A stretch of 64,000 nucleotides of DNA, from positions 64,293,501 to 64,357,500 of the forward strand of contig NC_133027.1 of assembly GCF_048771995.1 (NCBI RefSeq), in the 5' to 3' direction. Made by a program: the position numbers and the translations under genes. Shown piece after piece: positions 12,101 through 27,100 of the stretch. Within the stretch, counting starts at the first letter, position 1. Each line of letters begins with the position of its first letter. The notes under the pieces are model-generated. The model did no database searches, was not told the DNA's origin, and saw only the letters and a program-made list of their open reading frames with translations. This DNA is from Taeniopygia guttata (taxonomy: Eukaryota > Chordata > Aves > Passeriformes > Estrildidae).

Positions 12101-15100
12101 CATATTCAATCTCATCATGTCTTGACGGGCTAAGGAACAGGGTCCCATCCACCAGCGGAAACTGTTCAAACACTGGCAGCGCCCTGTGGCACAGAGCACA
12201 GTTTACAACATTCCTGTGGCTGGCACTGAGAGCAGCAAGGATGAACTTCCGAAGATCCTCCCCTTGGCCCACCTGGGCATCGTCTTCCATTCGCACATGG
12301 AAAGTATTCAATTTATGCCTGGGGATGTGAGTGAGCAACTCAGATAGATCGAGCCTTCTCAGAAACTGCACTGGGGTATCAAAGTGTCCTGATCTATGTG
12401 CCTGCAAGCCAGCTGCCCCGTAATCAAAATGTGCATTCCTGAACATGCCCCCACCAGCCATGCTCTTCTTATGGGGCTCCAGGTGAATGGCATTCTTCAA
12501 AAACTCTCCCAAGTATCGCGAGGAACGAGGGCCACTGAAATGCGTGGGGGCGAGGATAGAGTAGCCAGTGGGTGGGGACTGGCCAGGAGAGACACAGGGC
12601 GAGCGAACAGCGTAGCTGCCCCCCATGACACCCTTCTCCTGCGAGTTCTGCCTGTCCATAGAGTGCCTTCGCTGCAGGTCATTACTCAAGCCTTTCTGCG
12701 GCCTATTAGCCGGCCTGCCTTTTTTGGCCTCCTCTGCTGACTCTGTTATGGACCTTCCTGTACTCTTCTCCAACACCGATTTCTTCTTCTTGTCATCCTG
12801 CATGCGCTTCACCTGGTACCAGTCCGTGTCCTTCTTTAAATGACCCTGCCCACACCGACAGGAGCAAAACCGAAAAGCCAGGTCGTATCCCTTCTTGGTC
12901 CACATGTTTTGGCGACACTGCTTTTCGTTCCAACTCCTGGCTCTGCCAATGCAATTGAACTGGACAAGGATGCTGCTTTCCCACTCGTAGAAGCACTGAA
13001 GGTGCATCCAAGTGCTGTAGGGACAATGCTCGTTGTTGCATATAACCTTCTGGTAGTCATCCTTCTCCAGGTCCACCGGCCTCCCGAAGCTACAGATCAG
13101 TGGAGTAGCACAAGGGGCTTCTGTAGAAAGTAAAACAGATACAATAATAACTTAATAGCCCATTTTTTGCAGTACTTTCTTTAAACATTGTGACAAACAC
13201 ATGCAAGCTCTCCTGTATTACTAAAGGGCCACAAGCATCAGCTCTGTCGGTGCAAAAAAGCAGTACTTGCCGAAGAGAGACAAGCATGTGAAAAGAGAAA
13301 AGGAAATACACAAATAAACAAGATGACACTACACTCTGTTTAATATTCAAAACCAAAGCACCTCAGAAGCATTAGCCCTCCTCAAGCATTTGTGGACACT
13401 GCTGCAAGGTGCTAAGAAGTAAGGAGAAAGCATTGTGAATGTTTCTGGAGGGCTGCTTTGAAGCCTGAGAGGCAACATGGGGAGAACACACAGAGATGTC
13501 TGCTTGAAAAACACATAAGTAATACATGTAAGTAAGCAAGTAAGCCCAGCTTTGCAATCATGGGGAGAGGCAGGAATTGATCTTTTCTGAGACAAAAGAA
13601 ATTTCTTTTTTGGGGACTGAGCAAGAGACAACAGCTAGGGAGAAAAGGAGGGAGCAAAGAACTTTGAAAAGCACGACAAAGAGCTTACGTTGCTAGTACA
13701 GAAAGGAGGGCCTTCATTACATTGCTTAGGCAAATACAGACTATATCACTACTACTGACCTTCTGGATAGCTAAATTTCAGAAACCAAACAGTTCTGCAG
13801 CACAGACAGGTGAAAAAAAGCCAAATGCAATAGCAGCTTTGCTATAACCTTGAGCAAAGAATAGTTTAGTTCAATTATCTCACAGCAACAATATCAGCTT
13901 CCACATTAAAAAATGCTCTACAAAAGAATTTTCTATATTTATCAACAAATTATGCTCTCCAGTTTCTCACCAAACTACCACAGACTACATATGACTCCCA
14001 TTGCTGGCTGCTCTGTTGCAGCTGGGAGACTCAACAAGATTGGAAATTTTCTACTGCAGTTTTTGTAAGAATTTTTTATATGCTGTAGCAGGTTGACCCC
14101 CACCACAGATGCTTACTCTAGTATTACAAATATTTCTTCTCTGTATTTCTGTCTTCCTAACTATTCTGCTTGATCAGAAAGCATTGATCCAACAGGGCTG
14201 TTAGGTTGCCTTTTAACCTTTTTAGGCTGCTTTCAAATATTAGCAGGTTTCTTCCAGGTCCTCCATGGTCAAGTGCTGTCTCACCCTGTCTAAAACACAG
14301 CAATCAGCTTACTGAAGTTCCCCTGAAGTCTCAGCCAGAGCCCCAGGACTTACGGCAGAGGTGCACAGAGTCATAAGGAGACAGACTGCCATGACTGAAG
14401 TTTTTTCCCCTTCAGACTTTAAATTTCCATCTGATAAGCAGGTTTAAAAAACACCACTCTGTTGCATTGATTTTAATCCCATTTTTATCACTGCTTGCAC
14501 AAATAACTCTGCATAACTTGCAGTAGAATGAGAGGTTTTATGCTCCTAGATGTACTTTGACCTGACTCTCAGTAAGAGACCTACTATCCATCATCACCTG
14601 TCCTACAGCAGTAATATACAAATCAGATGCTCTGCAACAACAGATCTTTGCTGTGCTAGTGATCCCTTTCCCAGCAAGTTTTTGGAAAAGGCTATAAACA
14701 AACAGAATGTTCAAAGCTACCTTCAATAAATTCAAGATTACCGAAGTTCTTAAAACTTATTTATACCAAAGAAAGAGGCACAAATTGCACAGAAAAACTT
14801 TCCTGAGCCATCCCCTGGAAGATGCCACATCCTTCACTTAATTTATCTGTCTCAGTTTCTAATGCCAGAAGTGACACACTTGCAATAATAGTTCTTCTGC
14901 AATACCTTTTCTTCAGGGAGTAGCCTGTAAATTGCAAGCAGAACACATTCCCAAAAGCTTTCCTTCAAAGATGAAAAAGCCTATTTCATTTCAAAATATG
15001 GACTTTTAAGTCATTAAAAACAAATTACCAAATTTGAGAGAACACGGAGAGACATGAGAGGCTTTTCCTGGAGACACTCTGGAAGTTCCTTCTATAATGC

Positions 15101-18100
15101 AACAAATATTTTGTTTTTGGTTGTCTTGCATCTTTGAAAAGCCCGCTAAGAACTTGTAAGTTTGGAGAAGTCTTTGAGAAGCAACAATTTTATCGGCTAC
15201 CAGTGACTAATTTTTCCTCCACTCTTTTATTGAGTGTTATTAAGTATAATGTTGCTATTATTTACAAATGTTGCTGGCCAAGAGCAGAAGTAAGTAATAA
15301 CTTACCTGCTCTGAAACACAACCTGTCAGTTTAACAGTTCAGAATTCCCCCCCCCCCGCCATTCTCCCAGACTTCAATTCAAGACACACTACCAAAGCTT
15401 TTCTTCACTGTCAGTCTTTCCTTCATCATATTTAAGGTCTGAAAATATAGTCCACAATTATAGCATCCTTATGTAATTAAAGGCCAGTTAAACTGAATCC
15501 ATGAAAGGCAAATTTTCAGAAGTCATATGTGAGGCAAGGTACCAGAGGCACCAATATGAACAATTCTCATTTATGAATTTCCTTTATTCATCTATTTTGG
15601 TAGATATTCCTTTCCACCATTATAAGAAGGCAGAAAAAAAAAAAAAAAAAAAAAGCCAAAAATCCACTTACACTCTCACTATGTTTCAGAGAGTAAATGT
15701 TCTAACAGTTACAGGTATAATTATAGCTGACAGCTGAGAAAGTACTACACAGACAAGCCTAGAATTGAATACAGACACTATACTTGTTCATCCATACCTG
15801 TATAGTTAACCGACTTAAAAAAGGAAAGTGTTTCCTTGATCAGCCTTTGAACACGTTTTTGAGTTTGTATGCAAAAACCTATGATCTCAAGTTCCCTAAA
15901 AAGTTTACAGACTCTTCTTCACTATGTGGACAAAAAATGAAATTAATAAAACAAGTGACTTCAATACAAAAACCATCACCACATGTATCCCAGAAAATAA
16001 GTCTGCAATTACTTAATTATGATCATGTACTCGGTGTCTAGAGGCTAAAATAAAGGCGACTTTCAACAGACTTTTTTTTCCCCTTTTCCTAGTCAGTCAA
16101 TGGAAATACTGTGGAATGAGATCTTCTCCAGTTTCTCCTTAAGAATTTAAAGACACCAGATTACCTGAGGAACTTCCCCCACAGCAGCACCACAGGCAAG
16201 AAAAGGCAAAGCTGCAAGTTCTGGACAGCATGTCTTCTTTGACATTTAAGTTAACTGGATGATTACAAAGTTTTCACACATTCCCTCATCTGATCTGCTG
16301 TCTACAGTGTGAATTGGCTGGTCACAAAATCACCACAGCAAAAGCAGGTCTAGAGTAACTGGAAGACAGAGAATTAACAAAAGCCTTCCATCATGCAAAA
16401 GACCCCAATAAACTGTTAAATGGTGGCACTGAAATTGCTTTGGAAAACATCATTGCAAAGAGGAGAAGCTGGTGTCTACTCACCTCTTCTGGGGACTCAT
16501 CTGACATTTCACTACTGTCACTGTAGCTGCATAGGAAATACTCCAGAAAACTAAAAGGTCTCTCTGCCATGTGGCTATGCTCCACAGCACAGGTTATGCC
16601 ATGCGACTCAAAGCACCTGCTTTCACTGATGCAGATTTGCTTTTATCAAGTCTGCTGCTTTGGAGAAGGCCCTGATTAAACTGCTGCAGTATTTCCACAA
16701 CAGAAACTGAGAAGCCCGGTATGGCTAATTTAAGCCGCCTCAGTAGAAAGTTCTACTGCTTTCTGCACTTTTCCTCTATTTAAAAAAGCAGAAAATTCCA
16801 CTACCTGAAAAGCATACAAAAACCTCAAGCCAACATTTGCTTTTGCCACACATTTCAAATTATCTGTACAAAACAGACTGTGCAGGACCAAACATCCCTT
16901 GCAGACTCCTCTGTACCCATGACTCCTGCCAAACATAACCATGCCACATGTTCCTCCATAAAGAATAAATGAGAAACAGAAAACAGCAATTTCTGTGCAA
17001 TTTTCCCAGTTCATGGCAATAGATATTCCTTAGAAGCAAAAGAGACAGCATTCAGATCAGTACGGCAGCCTCCTTTTAGGTAATGTGAAGAGCTCTTCCC
17101 ATCAATCCACACCCTTAAAAGTGGTCTGGGTTATTTAATCACCATTTCATAAATGAGGAAGAGCACTTTTTTCAGTATTACAATACTTGAAAAAATTATT
17201 GTTATCAAGTCCTTGTATTTCCCATAATTAGAAATAAATTTTAAGATATTCTTCAAAAGGTCAGAGCTCGAATCATTATCCTAATGTTTTATGATGACAG
17301 TGTTAATGATTACTGTCAAGAGCGATTATGATGAGAAGTAAATAGAAATTACATGGCCAAACTGCCCATCCACACCTATAGCCCCACACTGGTTTGTCAC
17401 CTAAATATAATTTCCTTCCAAGTAGCTAACAGCTCAACAAGTTTCTGATTTCCAAAGCTATGGAACTGAACTTCAGGGAAAATGAAAGATTACACAGTAT
17501 CAGAGCAACATCTAATCTCCCAGCAGCTCCTTTCAAAAGAATGCCAAAGTAACGATAAAATAATTTCTATTTAACTCTCAGTTTCAAGATGGGTTTCACA
17601 GCCTAAGAGAACAAAACAAGACAGTGTGCAGTTTTGTGTAGCAGAACAGCTTCAACGTAGGCTGTCAAGTTGCAACTACAAGCGCGTGCTGTTTCTTTCA
17701 ATACATTATGTTTCCACATAAAAAAAATAAATGTTTTCTCATTCCTCTGTAGTGGTTTGGAACAGCGATTTTGAAAATAGTTGGAAGGAGCAGTACATAG
17801 ATGTCTTCTAAAACAGAAATAACATACGACATTCCAAACACACGTACATTTGTGCAAAGATAGTTCACTGTTTAAACAAGGTTGTGTTTTACGTTTGACA
17901 GAGTCACCATAAAATTAACTTTTCTTTCAAAAATGAGAATATGACAGAAGACTGCAAGGAACCTGGATTGGTTTTTCTGGCTTTTTGTCATTTTTTCTGT
18001 TGAGGTTTATAAACATCCATAAAAGCCAGGAATAGGAACAGAAACAGAACATCTGAGAAATACCTCTTTCAACAAAACAAATCTCACACAAACTGGTTGT

Positions 18101-21100
18101 ACCTTTTAATAAAAAAGAAAGGCAGTATATGAAGACCATCCTTCCCATTTTATGACCCAAATGAAAGCAGCAGAACAGCTGCCTGAGGAACTCCCCTCTG
18201 GTGAAGTATATTAAGGAGAATGTTGTTTACTTCTGTTTACACACCCATCATAAAACCAAAGATGCACCCAGCAAGCCAAATGCAATGATTCCATGGCTTC
18301 AGTTTCGTGACTGCTCTCATTTGTTCCAAGTCCTCAATGCAGGTGCCTAAAGCAAAATTCGCTCTTCCCCTGCTATGCTCCCACATTATCCATTGTGTTA
18401 GCACCAGAGTTTTTCAGTCAGTGGACAGAAACAGATAATTATTTCCCATACTCGTCGGCATAGGTTGCAGCTCACTGCACAGATTTGCCATCTCTGGTAA
18501 AACCCAAGGGAGGTGTTAAAGATGTGAGGCTGGGGGCACAGGGAGAGGGAAGTGTGGTGGTGGCTGGACGAGATGGCCCTACTGTTATCTTAAAACAACT
18601 GTCAGGCAACAGTAGGTTATTAGGGATCTGGAAAAAGATATTATCCCCAAAAAAAGGGAAAGGTCTTGGCTCCAGATTAGCTACAAGACACTTAACTGTG
18701 GCTTGCTCTTGGTCTACTGTTACTCTAGCATCTCTTGATCTATGCCAAGGACATACTAGTTGCCAGCACATTACCTAGGCCACAAGGGCTCCTGTGGGAC
18801 AGATACCTTGCAAACCAAGCACTTTAACCTCTAGCCTGCTTTCCCATGAACACTGCTCTCTTCACAACCTTACACAGCTAGGAATTGTTCACTGCTGCCA
18901 GCCTGAACCAGAGCTGAGTCACTCCTGGGGAAGGCCACTCCCTACCAACCATCTGCATGAATCTTCTGAATTTCCCCTGCCATCATCATAGCTTTATTTT
19001 AATTGAAGTCATACAATATTACTGCAGCAATACTGTAATGCAGCTGTAGAAAATAAACCACCACCACTACAACAAAACAGACAGAAAGAGAAAACTTGAA
19101 TTAAGTGTCTGATATATTTGCTTTATTGAACCTTGTAATACAATCTAATACTCCAAAGATTACCAAGATGTGACAAAATGGTACTGTTATACTCATAACT
19201 GCTTAAACAGTACAAATAATAAGGCAACACAGAAATAACTGGCCACTTTCCTAAGAGCCTAAAAGCAGCAGAAGAATGCAATAAGAAAAAATCATTTCAC
19301 AAATTGATACAAAAGGCAGGCTTGGATCTTCAGTGCAGCAGCAACAACTTCTAACAGCTGACAAAGAGTAAGAGAAGTCTTTCGAAACAGCTCAGCTTGG
19401 GTCTTATACTGGTAACACTCACTGATGATGACCGATATCTCTTCAGAACTTTTTAAGCAATCTTTGCAGAATGATCAAGACAAAATCTTCCAGAAGGGAA
19501 AGGAAAAAACCAGGACAGCAGCACCTGATAAGCCACTCTTATCACAGGCTTTTTTCTGTGCTGTAGGAATCCCTCATGCTCTTGGAAAGAGAAGCTAAGG
19601 CCAGCAGTAAGCAACAGAGCCGGTGCCATTGCAAGGAGGAGTTGTCTGCAGTCAGTCTGGCTGATAGCTTTACATCTATCGTGCACTTACATATTGACAT
19701 TGTCAATAGGTGCCAATCCAGAGCTCAATCCTGCCCCCAAGGACCACACAGCTCCAGGCAACACCTACTCAGAAGGGATTTAAGGAGAGCAAAGCCATAA
19801 GCAGCCCCATTCCCTCATGTTTTACTCCATGTGCAAGATGTCACTAATTCTATTAACTGAGTAGTAACATGAAGTGCTCACATTCCCCTAGAAAAGATTT
19901 CCAATTTTGGAATCGCTAAACCCTGGTTCAGCTGAGAATTTAGGTGATGAGACTCCCAGAGGGTTCAATAGCTACTAGAAGCATCTCCATGCATTTCACT
20001 TATGCTAACTTCACATCTGACCTCCAAGCCAATCTCTTGACAATAAAAAAATAAATTAAAAAAACCACACCTAGCAACTTCACAGCAGCAGGAAAATACC
20101 ATGGAAATCATGAAGGCTTAACTCATACCTGCCACATTAACACCTTCTAACTAACAGCACAGTCTGAGCTAATGCCTGTTTATGAAATCAGCAACCAGCA
20201 TGTGATACTGTTATCTGCAGCTCTCATTCAACCACCCACTCCCAGCTCAACCATCACCTCAACAAAGTAAGGCAGAAAATCAAGATTGAAACTATACAAA
20301 CTAAGAATAATAGGCACTTACATGTGCACAATAATTTTGTAGCTTGTTTACACAGCCATCTGTGCTCCAAGCTGAACCTACTGCCTACGCTGCTGAAACC
20401 CAACACAAGAATTCATATGGTCTTGTAGAAATCACCATCATCTGTACAATTATCATCGACAACTTAGCCAGTTTCTTTCCATTTAATATGTGTTGTCCAA
20501 ATACAGAAAACAATCACAAACAAAAGTTTTGACTTTTGCTTGGGATGTATAGACCCTCTCTGTATAGAAGAAATCTTGCCCTGGCTTGCGCTGTAACACC
20601 TGAATCCAACTGGAAATATCCCCAGAGAACAGACCTAAGCCTCTACCTGTATCAGTACCAGGACAACTATGCAGTCCCAATACTCCCATGTGAACTCTGA
20701 TTTGGTTTAACCAGGTCAGAAGACAACTGGTTCTCTGTGCCATAAGCAATCATGCCCCAGCTAGGAAGACTCCTCAGCATCATGTGGATTTTTCTGATGA
20801 CTTCTATAAAGGTGAATGCAGAGATTAATGACTCTCTCAAGACTGATGGGCCTTAATGTGTTTTGAACACTGGCTAATGCTTAATCTGCACATGAATTGT
20901 CCCCATAGAAAAGAACCATAACCATTAAATCCTCTCACTTTAGCCTTCCAAGAAGTTTTAATAACTGCCACAGAGAATTAACCTTGGTGTTTCAAGAAAC
21001 AGTCATTCAAATAATAACTAATGCAGATTCTACTGTACCTGCCTTAGCAAGTTTTCAGTAGCAAACTCCAAGTCATGCTGGAAATAGAGGTAACTGTGGC

Positions 21101-24100
21101 ATGCAGTAGGTGCCCTAATGCCAAGCACAGATGTAAACACTGCAGGCTGGACTTGCCCAGACCAAGAGCCAGCTAGCCACCACACCCAGTCCAAAAACAC
21201 AAGAAGGCAAGAGAGAAAGGAAAGCAGGTCGAATCAAGTGGTACCAACACCTCTTTTATTTTCAAATCTAGGGATATTTGTGACATTGGTCTATCCTTCC
21301 CAAGTTTCACTGAGACAAACTGTATTTTGTTTTCCATGCTAAAGGCTAAAGAAGCTGGTAGAAACTCAGTGGGAAACAAAAGATGCAGTACCCAGCATCT
21401 CTTCAAGACAGCAGCTCCCAATGTGGGGCTGTTAGTTCCCACAGACATCTCCCTCACAAAGCCAGGCTGGGTCTCAGCCCTGTCACGTACCATCTCTGGC
21501 ATCTGTGTGGCACAGAGACCTCAGCTGGACACTGCTCCCATAATGGGAGCGGTGCACACGAGGGGAGACGGGGAGTGCCAGGCACACTCAATAGCCAGGC
21601 TCCAACAGAAGCTGCCTCCTCTCCCAGCAGGAATCCTGGGAGACAGGAACAACAGCAATATCCCTCTCAAGCCCAGGAAGGAGGACTGATAAGACTCCGA
21701 GAGACAGACAGAAAGACATAAACGTTGAAGTGAATGCTCTCAAGATAAATGTCACTAAAGTCTACCAGGAAATGCCAGTGCTCCACTCGAAATCCCACAA
21801 GCTTTCAAAATGGAATTACCCACTCCAGTGACTAGATTACTGCTTCAAGAGGCTTCTTTGAAATTATTTGAATTTCTATCAAAAGAGTTTAAAGAAAGCC
21901 CATGCTCTACTAATCTTGTTATAATTTATACACCTTGAAGATTAGCTGTAGTATTTTACTCTGAGCTGAATGCAAGGTTTTCCTCTGTTTTTTTCCCCTT
22001 ACACATGCTGCAGGAAGAAAAGCAGAGAAGGATGGACTTCTGCCAGCCATGACAGTACTTTAATACCAAAGGATGTCTCAATATGCAAGGCTGTAAGCAT
22101 GGCTGAAGAAAACTTACAAATGTCTCCAAGGGCTAGAAATCATTTTGTCACTACTTGTTAGATCACTGTAAGATATAGGATGAGTACAGACAAAAGCAAA
22201 GCAATGAGTTCAAAAACTGTATTTCCTTGTATGAAACAGAGCAAACATCAAGCTTAAACCTTACTCATGAAAGCACTATACTTGAGCAATAACTAATCAC
22301 GGGAACACAGAATGCTGTCAGGGCACTGATAACCATTTTGATAGCAAATAACTTAAAAAACCCAAACTTAAATAGGTGTGTACTTGCTTGCATGAAAGGA
22401 TAATATTTGTTTTACTCAGTAACACCATGAACATGATTCCATTTGCAAAGATTTGCAAATCATGAACTGCATTTGCTACCAAAGCATGTAATTGCATAGG
22501 TTTCAAATCCTAAAACTAACATGAAAGTCCTTTTGAACCTGATTTGCATTGATAGAGACAGTGAAATTTGCATTCAATTGATTTCTGCAGTTATAAGAAC
22601 ACAATGGTATTATATTTCCCGTTAGTAAATTAATAGGTATTAAATTTTGTAGTCACTGCAACAGAACAGAAACCTAATTTTCCAAGTGGTCTCACTGATA
22701 CCAGTGGGACTCCCTCAGGCTAAATAATCAGAAGCTGCCAATACTGAACATCACTGGAGTGCCAAACTGGAACTGGATGTTATATGCAGCAAGGAACATT
22801 TGACAGCACATATTAATCCAGGCTTAAATACTACAACAATTCATTCTCTGAAAACACATTTTTAAATTAAACATTGCATTGATGAATTTTATGTCCATCT
22901 TTAACTATCCCACATCCAGGATATAATAATTTATTTTTTAATAAATCATAATTGTTGGCCAGTCATAGCGTTCAACACATTAGTCACTGTTGTGCTTACT
23001 GATTTCCCTCTTCATACACTTTTCCTACATTAGCATTTTTATTTGAAAGTAATCAGTCTTACAAATCTGTGAAACCCAGGCGAAGTGTTCAAAAGCACAC
23101 AGATCAGACTGCCACCAGCTCCACCTGCCACCCAAGCAACTCACCAGCCCTGACACTTGTGTAGTTTAAGGGCTCACCTATGGCGGGGGAGAAAAAGAAA
23201 AAAATCTTAAAACAGGTGGCCAGTACACTGTAGGACAGTGATTTAGAGACAGTTATGCTGTGGGGGTATTTGTATTATTAGTTTAAGTTGGCTGGCTTTA
23301 CTGAATTACATGTTAATGGGAAAAAGCGCAGCTAAGGAGACACAGCTTTTTCTTTTCTCTAGTCTTCCCACAGCAACAGTGCTGGAGAGAACAGAGTGAC
23401 AATGACAGAGGGATGAAGCAGCAAGATGTTAAGATAGAGATCACCAAGCCAAAGAAGAGGATTTGGCTCTACTGGACAATGAGATGAAGAATGGAAACAA
23501 GGCAAAGAAAATGGACAGAATAAGGAATATTAGGGGCAGAAACAGCTCTATGTCAAGACTAGAGCAAGATGTTTAGAGGATAAAAGGATAAACAGCTGGA
23601 ATGCAGTCTGAAAGTCCAGCTTCAGCAAGGCAGAGACAGAATAGGAATCTGTTCCTCAAAGCCTCAGATCTGAAAGTAAACCCTGTGGATTCTCCTCTTC
23701 TGATGATGGGGCAAAGTATCCACAAAGTGTTACACTCACTTATGTCTGCAGATGAAGGTAACCAATTACTGCCATCAATGGGGTAAGTGCAAAATCCCAT
23801 GCAGTTGCTGGTATAATTTAACACAATGACAGCTCAGATTTATAAAAAGTAATGCAGAAAACCAGCTAGAAAATCAGAAAATTAAAATCTTTTTTAGAAA
23901 CATCAATCACTGTGAACACATGTAATCTAAGAAATGAGACTTTCTGTGACATCACATCTCACTTTCCCTGTGCACTTTGATACTGTTAAACCAGTCCACC
24001 CACACCCTATAACTCCCTCTCCGTGACCTGTGCATCACTTAGTGCAGAAAATGGATGCACTTTGGTCAAGAAAGATTATACTATCATATGGTCTGATGGA

Positions 24101-27100
24101 AGAGATAGGAACACAGGACATAGCTAGAGAATGTGAATCCCTCTTGTAGGCATCATCCCAATATCTGCTGAGAAATTGAGAGTGCAAGGTAAGAAAAGCC
24201 ATCACATCTGGTCAGTGGTTATACCCTCTGCTTTCCCAATTCCCCCTGTGGGACTCTAGAACCCTTCAAGCGTAGTTTGAGCTCTGAACACCAAAAATTG
24301 AAAACCACCAACAAAATTGAAACACCACCAAAAAAACCATAAACAAATTGCCTGTCGGGGCAGGAGAAAAGTCTGCAAACATTTCTCAGTCATCATGCCA
24401 AAAACTGGCTGATAGTTTAAAGGAAAAAAATGTGCAGGAATTGAGGCAAACATTTATCAAAATGTAAAAGTGAACAAGAACTTTCCATGATAAAGGGATG
24501 TTGTAATGGCAGAGCCTAATCACATGGCACAGCTAGTCAGTGCTGCACAGAGAAGCTCAGAGGAAATAAAAAATTCTATTTCATTATGCCACATGGATGA
24601 GGGGCAGAAACAATACATGGACCACACAACCAACTGTGAAGACTTATAAAAGCCCTATATCTGAATCACTGTCTCTTCATGAGCAAAGTACGGTCCTGAT
24701 GAGACTGTGTAATTGGACTGTCATACTGACATCACAATGCAAAGCCAAGGTCTGCACAGACATTTTCAACTGTTAAACCTACTGCTTTCATCCCTGGATA
24801 CTTCTGTCTTGCCACATTAATGAAAGAAAGCAGTTTTTTTCATTATGATCATGCACTGCATTCCCAGGGTACAGGTGGAGTAGGAGAGCAGTGACACCAG
24901 GCACGCACAAATTACACTAGAGCAGCATAGGGTGACAATGCAGAAGAGAACAGCAAGCCCAGAGTCTCAGAGGACCAGTGAGCCTGGGCAGCACGAGTCA
25001 CAGCATGCAGCTGCAGTGTCCAAAAGCAGCACAGCTACGAGCTTCCCAGCAACCCAGCAGACTTAATCCACAACCCAGATAGTCTCCCACAAAAAGTCAT
25101 GCCTTGACTGCATAGCAGAACTCTATTAACCCCACCACTCACTGCAGCAGGCCACATCCTCCATAAACTGCTTAGTGATCAAGCAACCCTCAAGTGCACA
25201 CCCTCTTACAAATGTCTGGAGTCTAGTAATGGGCTAGTTGCCTCCAGGGCGGTGGCTACAGTACAAAGCTTCATTTCAGATTCACTGGGTTTGAAGACTT
25301 GAGGCAATCTGTTATCACTGTATAATCTTTTCCCTGCATATGAGCCAGACTCCCAATTCTGCAGTACAACCTGAAACAAAACTGTTGAAAGCTTTGCACC
25401 TACCAGGGAGAATAAAATTTATGAAACATATAGCTCAGGACTATCTGATGGGCAGTAGCCAGTGTAAAATAAAGCTAGTAACCACATCTACCCATTCAGC
25501 CTTTACCTGACTATAAAGGTATGACGATGCAATGATTCTGTCAAGGCAAAGATCAGGTGTGCTGACCAGGCAGAGTACAACAAATGTTGAAGCCAAGGTT
25601 GCACCTCTGTGGTGAGGGGGTAAGAAAAGGGAAGTGAGGGATTTGGTGAAAGAGTCAATGGATGCTTCTGACCACTGACGTGATATGGAAGCAGGGAGAG
25701 AGAACAAAGGAGCACCTCAGGTTAGATATCAGAAAGGCAACTTCAGCTTCTGAGGAAGCTGGCCAGCACAGGGGAAAGCTATGCCAAGCATGTGGGACAC
25801 AAAGTCTTACAGCAGAAAAAGACTGATAACCAGTCCGGGTAGCGAACTGTACCACTACCAGCGTTCACTGGCATCACCTCGTGCAGCACCTGCAGATGGA
25901 ACACCACCTCATCATCCAGAGCAAACACAGCCACACCAGAGATGCACCACTGCTGCCACTTGTGCTTGAGCAAAACAAAAATTCAAAACAGTCCTTCTCC
26001 CCATCCAAAGAAAAGCCAACATGCAAGACACCACCTGCAATGTGGATGTTGAACATACTACATTACCATACTGAAATCACGATAAAAATACTCCAGCAAT
26101 TTTCTAACTCCCGTTAACTTCTCTTTTTTCCCCCTTGTTCACTCACTTAAAGCAAATAGTAAAGGAAAAACCCCACACAAACCCAAAAAGGAAATTCTAG
26201 TCATTCTCCGTGATTCTCTGGAGTAATATTCTTACAAAAGTAGTCTGGCAAAGAACTTGTGAGCTAAAGTGATTCGTAATAAATTGATAGTATTTCCAAG
26301 AAAAAGTTTCCATTAAATAATACATGGGAATCAGACGTCTTGAAAACCAAAGATACTTGGAAGTGCCTTTCTAACAGCAGTAGGCAAAACTACCGTCACA
26401 AAGCATAATACCAGTTGTAGCCACCCTCCCACTTTTTGAAAAGCATGGAGAGTAAAAAGCCGAAATCGAACTTGGGAGAGGAAAAAAGTGAAGAGTAGGG
26501 CCTATGCACTACAGATTGCAAACCTAGCAGCAGAACTAAGAGGTGAGGTTTTTTAGCTTAGCAAAACAGTAATAAAATCTTTCTCTGCCTTAGTTTTAAC
26601 CTGACACATCCTTTTGCAGCAAAACAAACAAAATAGCAATTCAAGTTTCTGCAAGACACTACCTTACCAAAACCGCTATGAACCAAAATCCAACCCACCG
26701 ACCAAAGGCAGCATAAAATGGTTGATGCGAAGTGAGCACGTTGCCCTGACAAACCCAACTGCTGTACAACGGCAAACAAAACTGACCGAAAAGCAGGACT
26801 CCATTTTTAATCGTGACGGAATAAAGCGGGGATTTTTCAACGGGGCTCCGAATCCGCTGCCCGGGAGCGATGCGCTTCCCGGCCGCCGGGGATGCGCCCT
26901 GCTCCCGGAGCGCGCTCCCGGGCCGCCCGCAGCCACGGCACCCGAGTGCCGCGGGATCCCGCCGCTCTCAGCATCGCCGCCGGGCGGCCCCCGCCCTCCG
27001 GCAGGTCACCGGGCGGGGACACCCGGCGCGCAGCCCCCGCCCCGCCGGGTGTTTCGGGGAGATCCCGCGCAGCAGCCGCGCAGGGCCAAGTCGAGTCCCG

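Noticed and set aside
12396-13133. Overlapping open frames on both strands within HECA exon 2
   Set aside because: They are shadows of the conserved HECA reading frame and have no homology of their own.
16484-16620. An alternative N terminus for HECA made from an exon in intron 1
   Set aside because: I checked all three frames into exon 2. Two stop soon after the junction, and the matching frame has a TGA just before it, so no extended HECA protein can be made this way.
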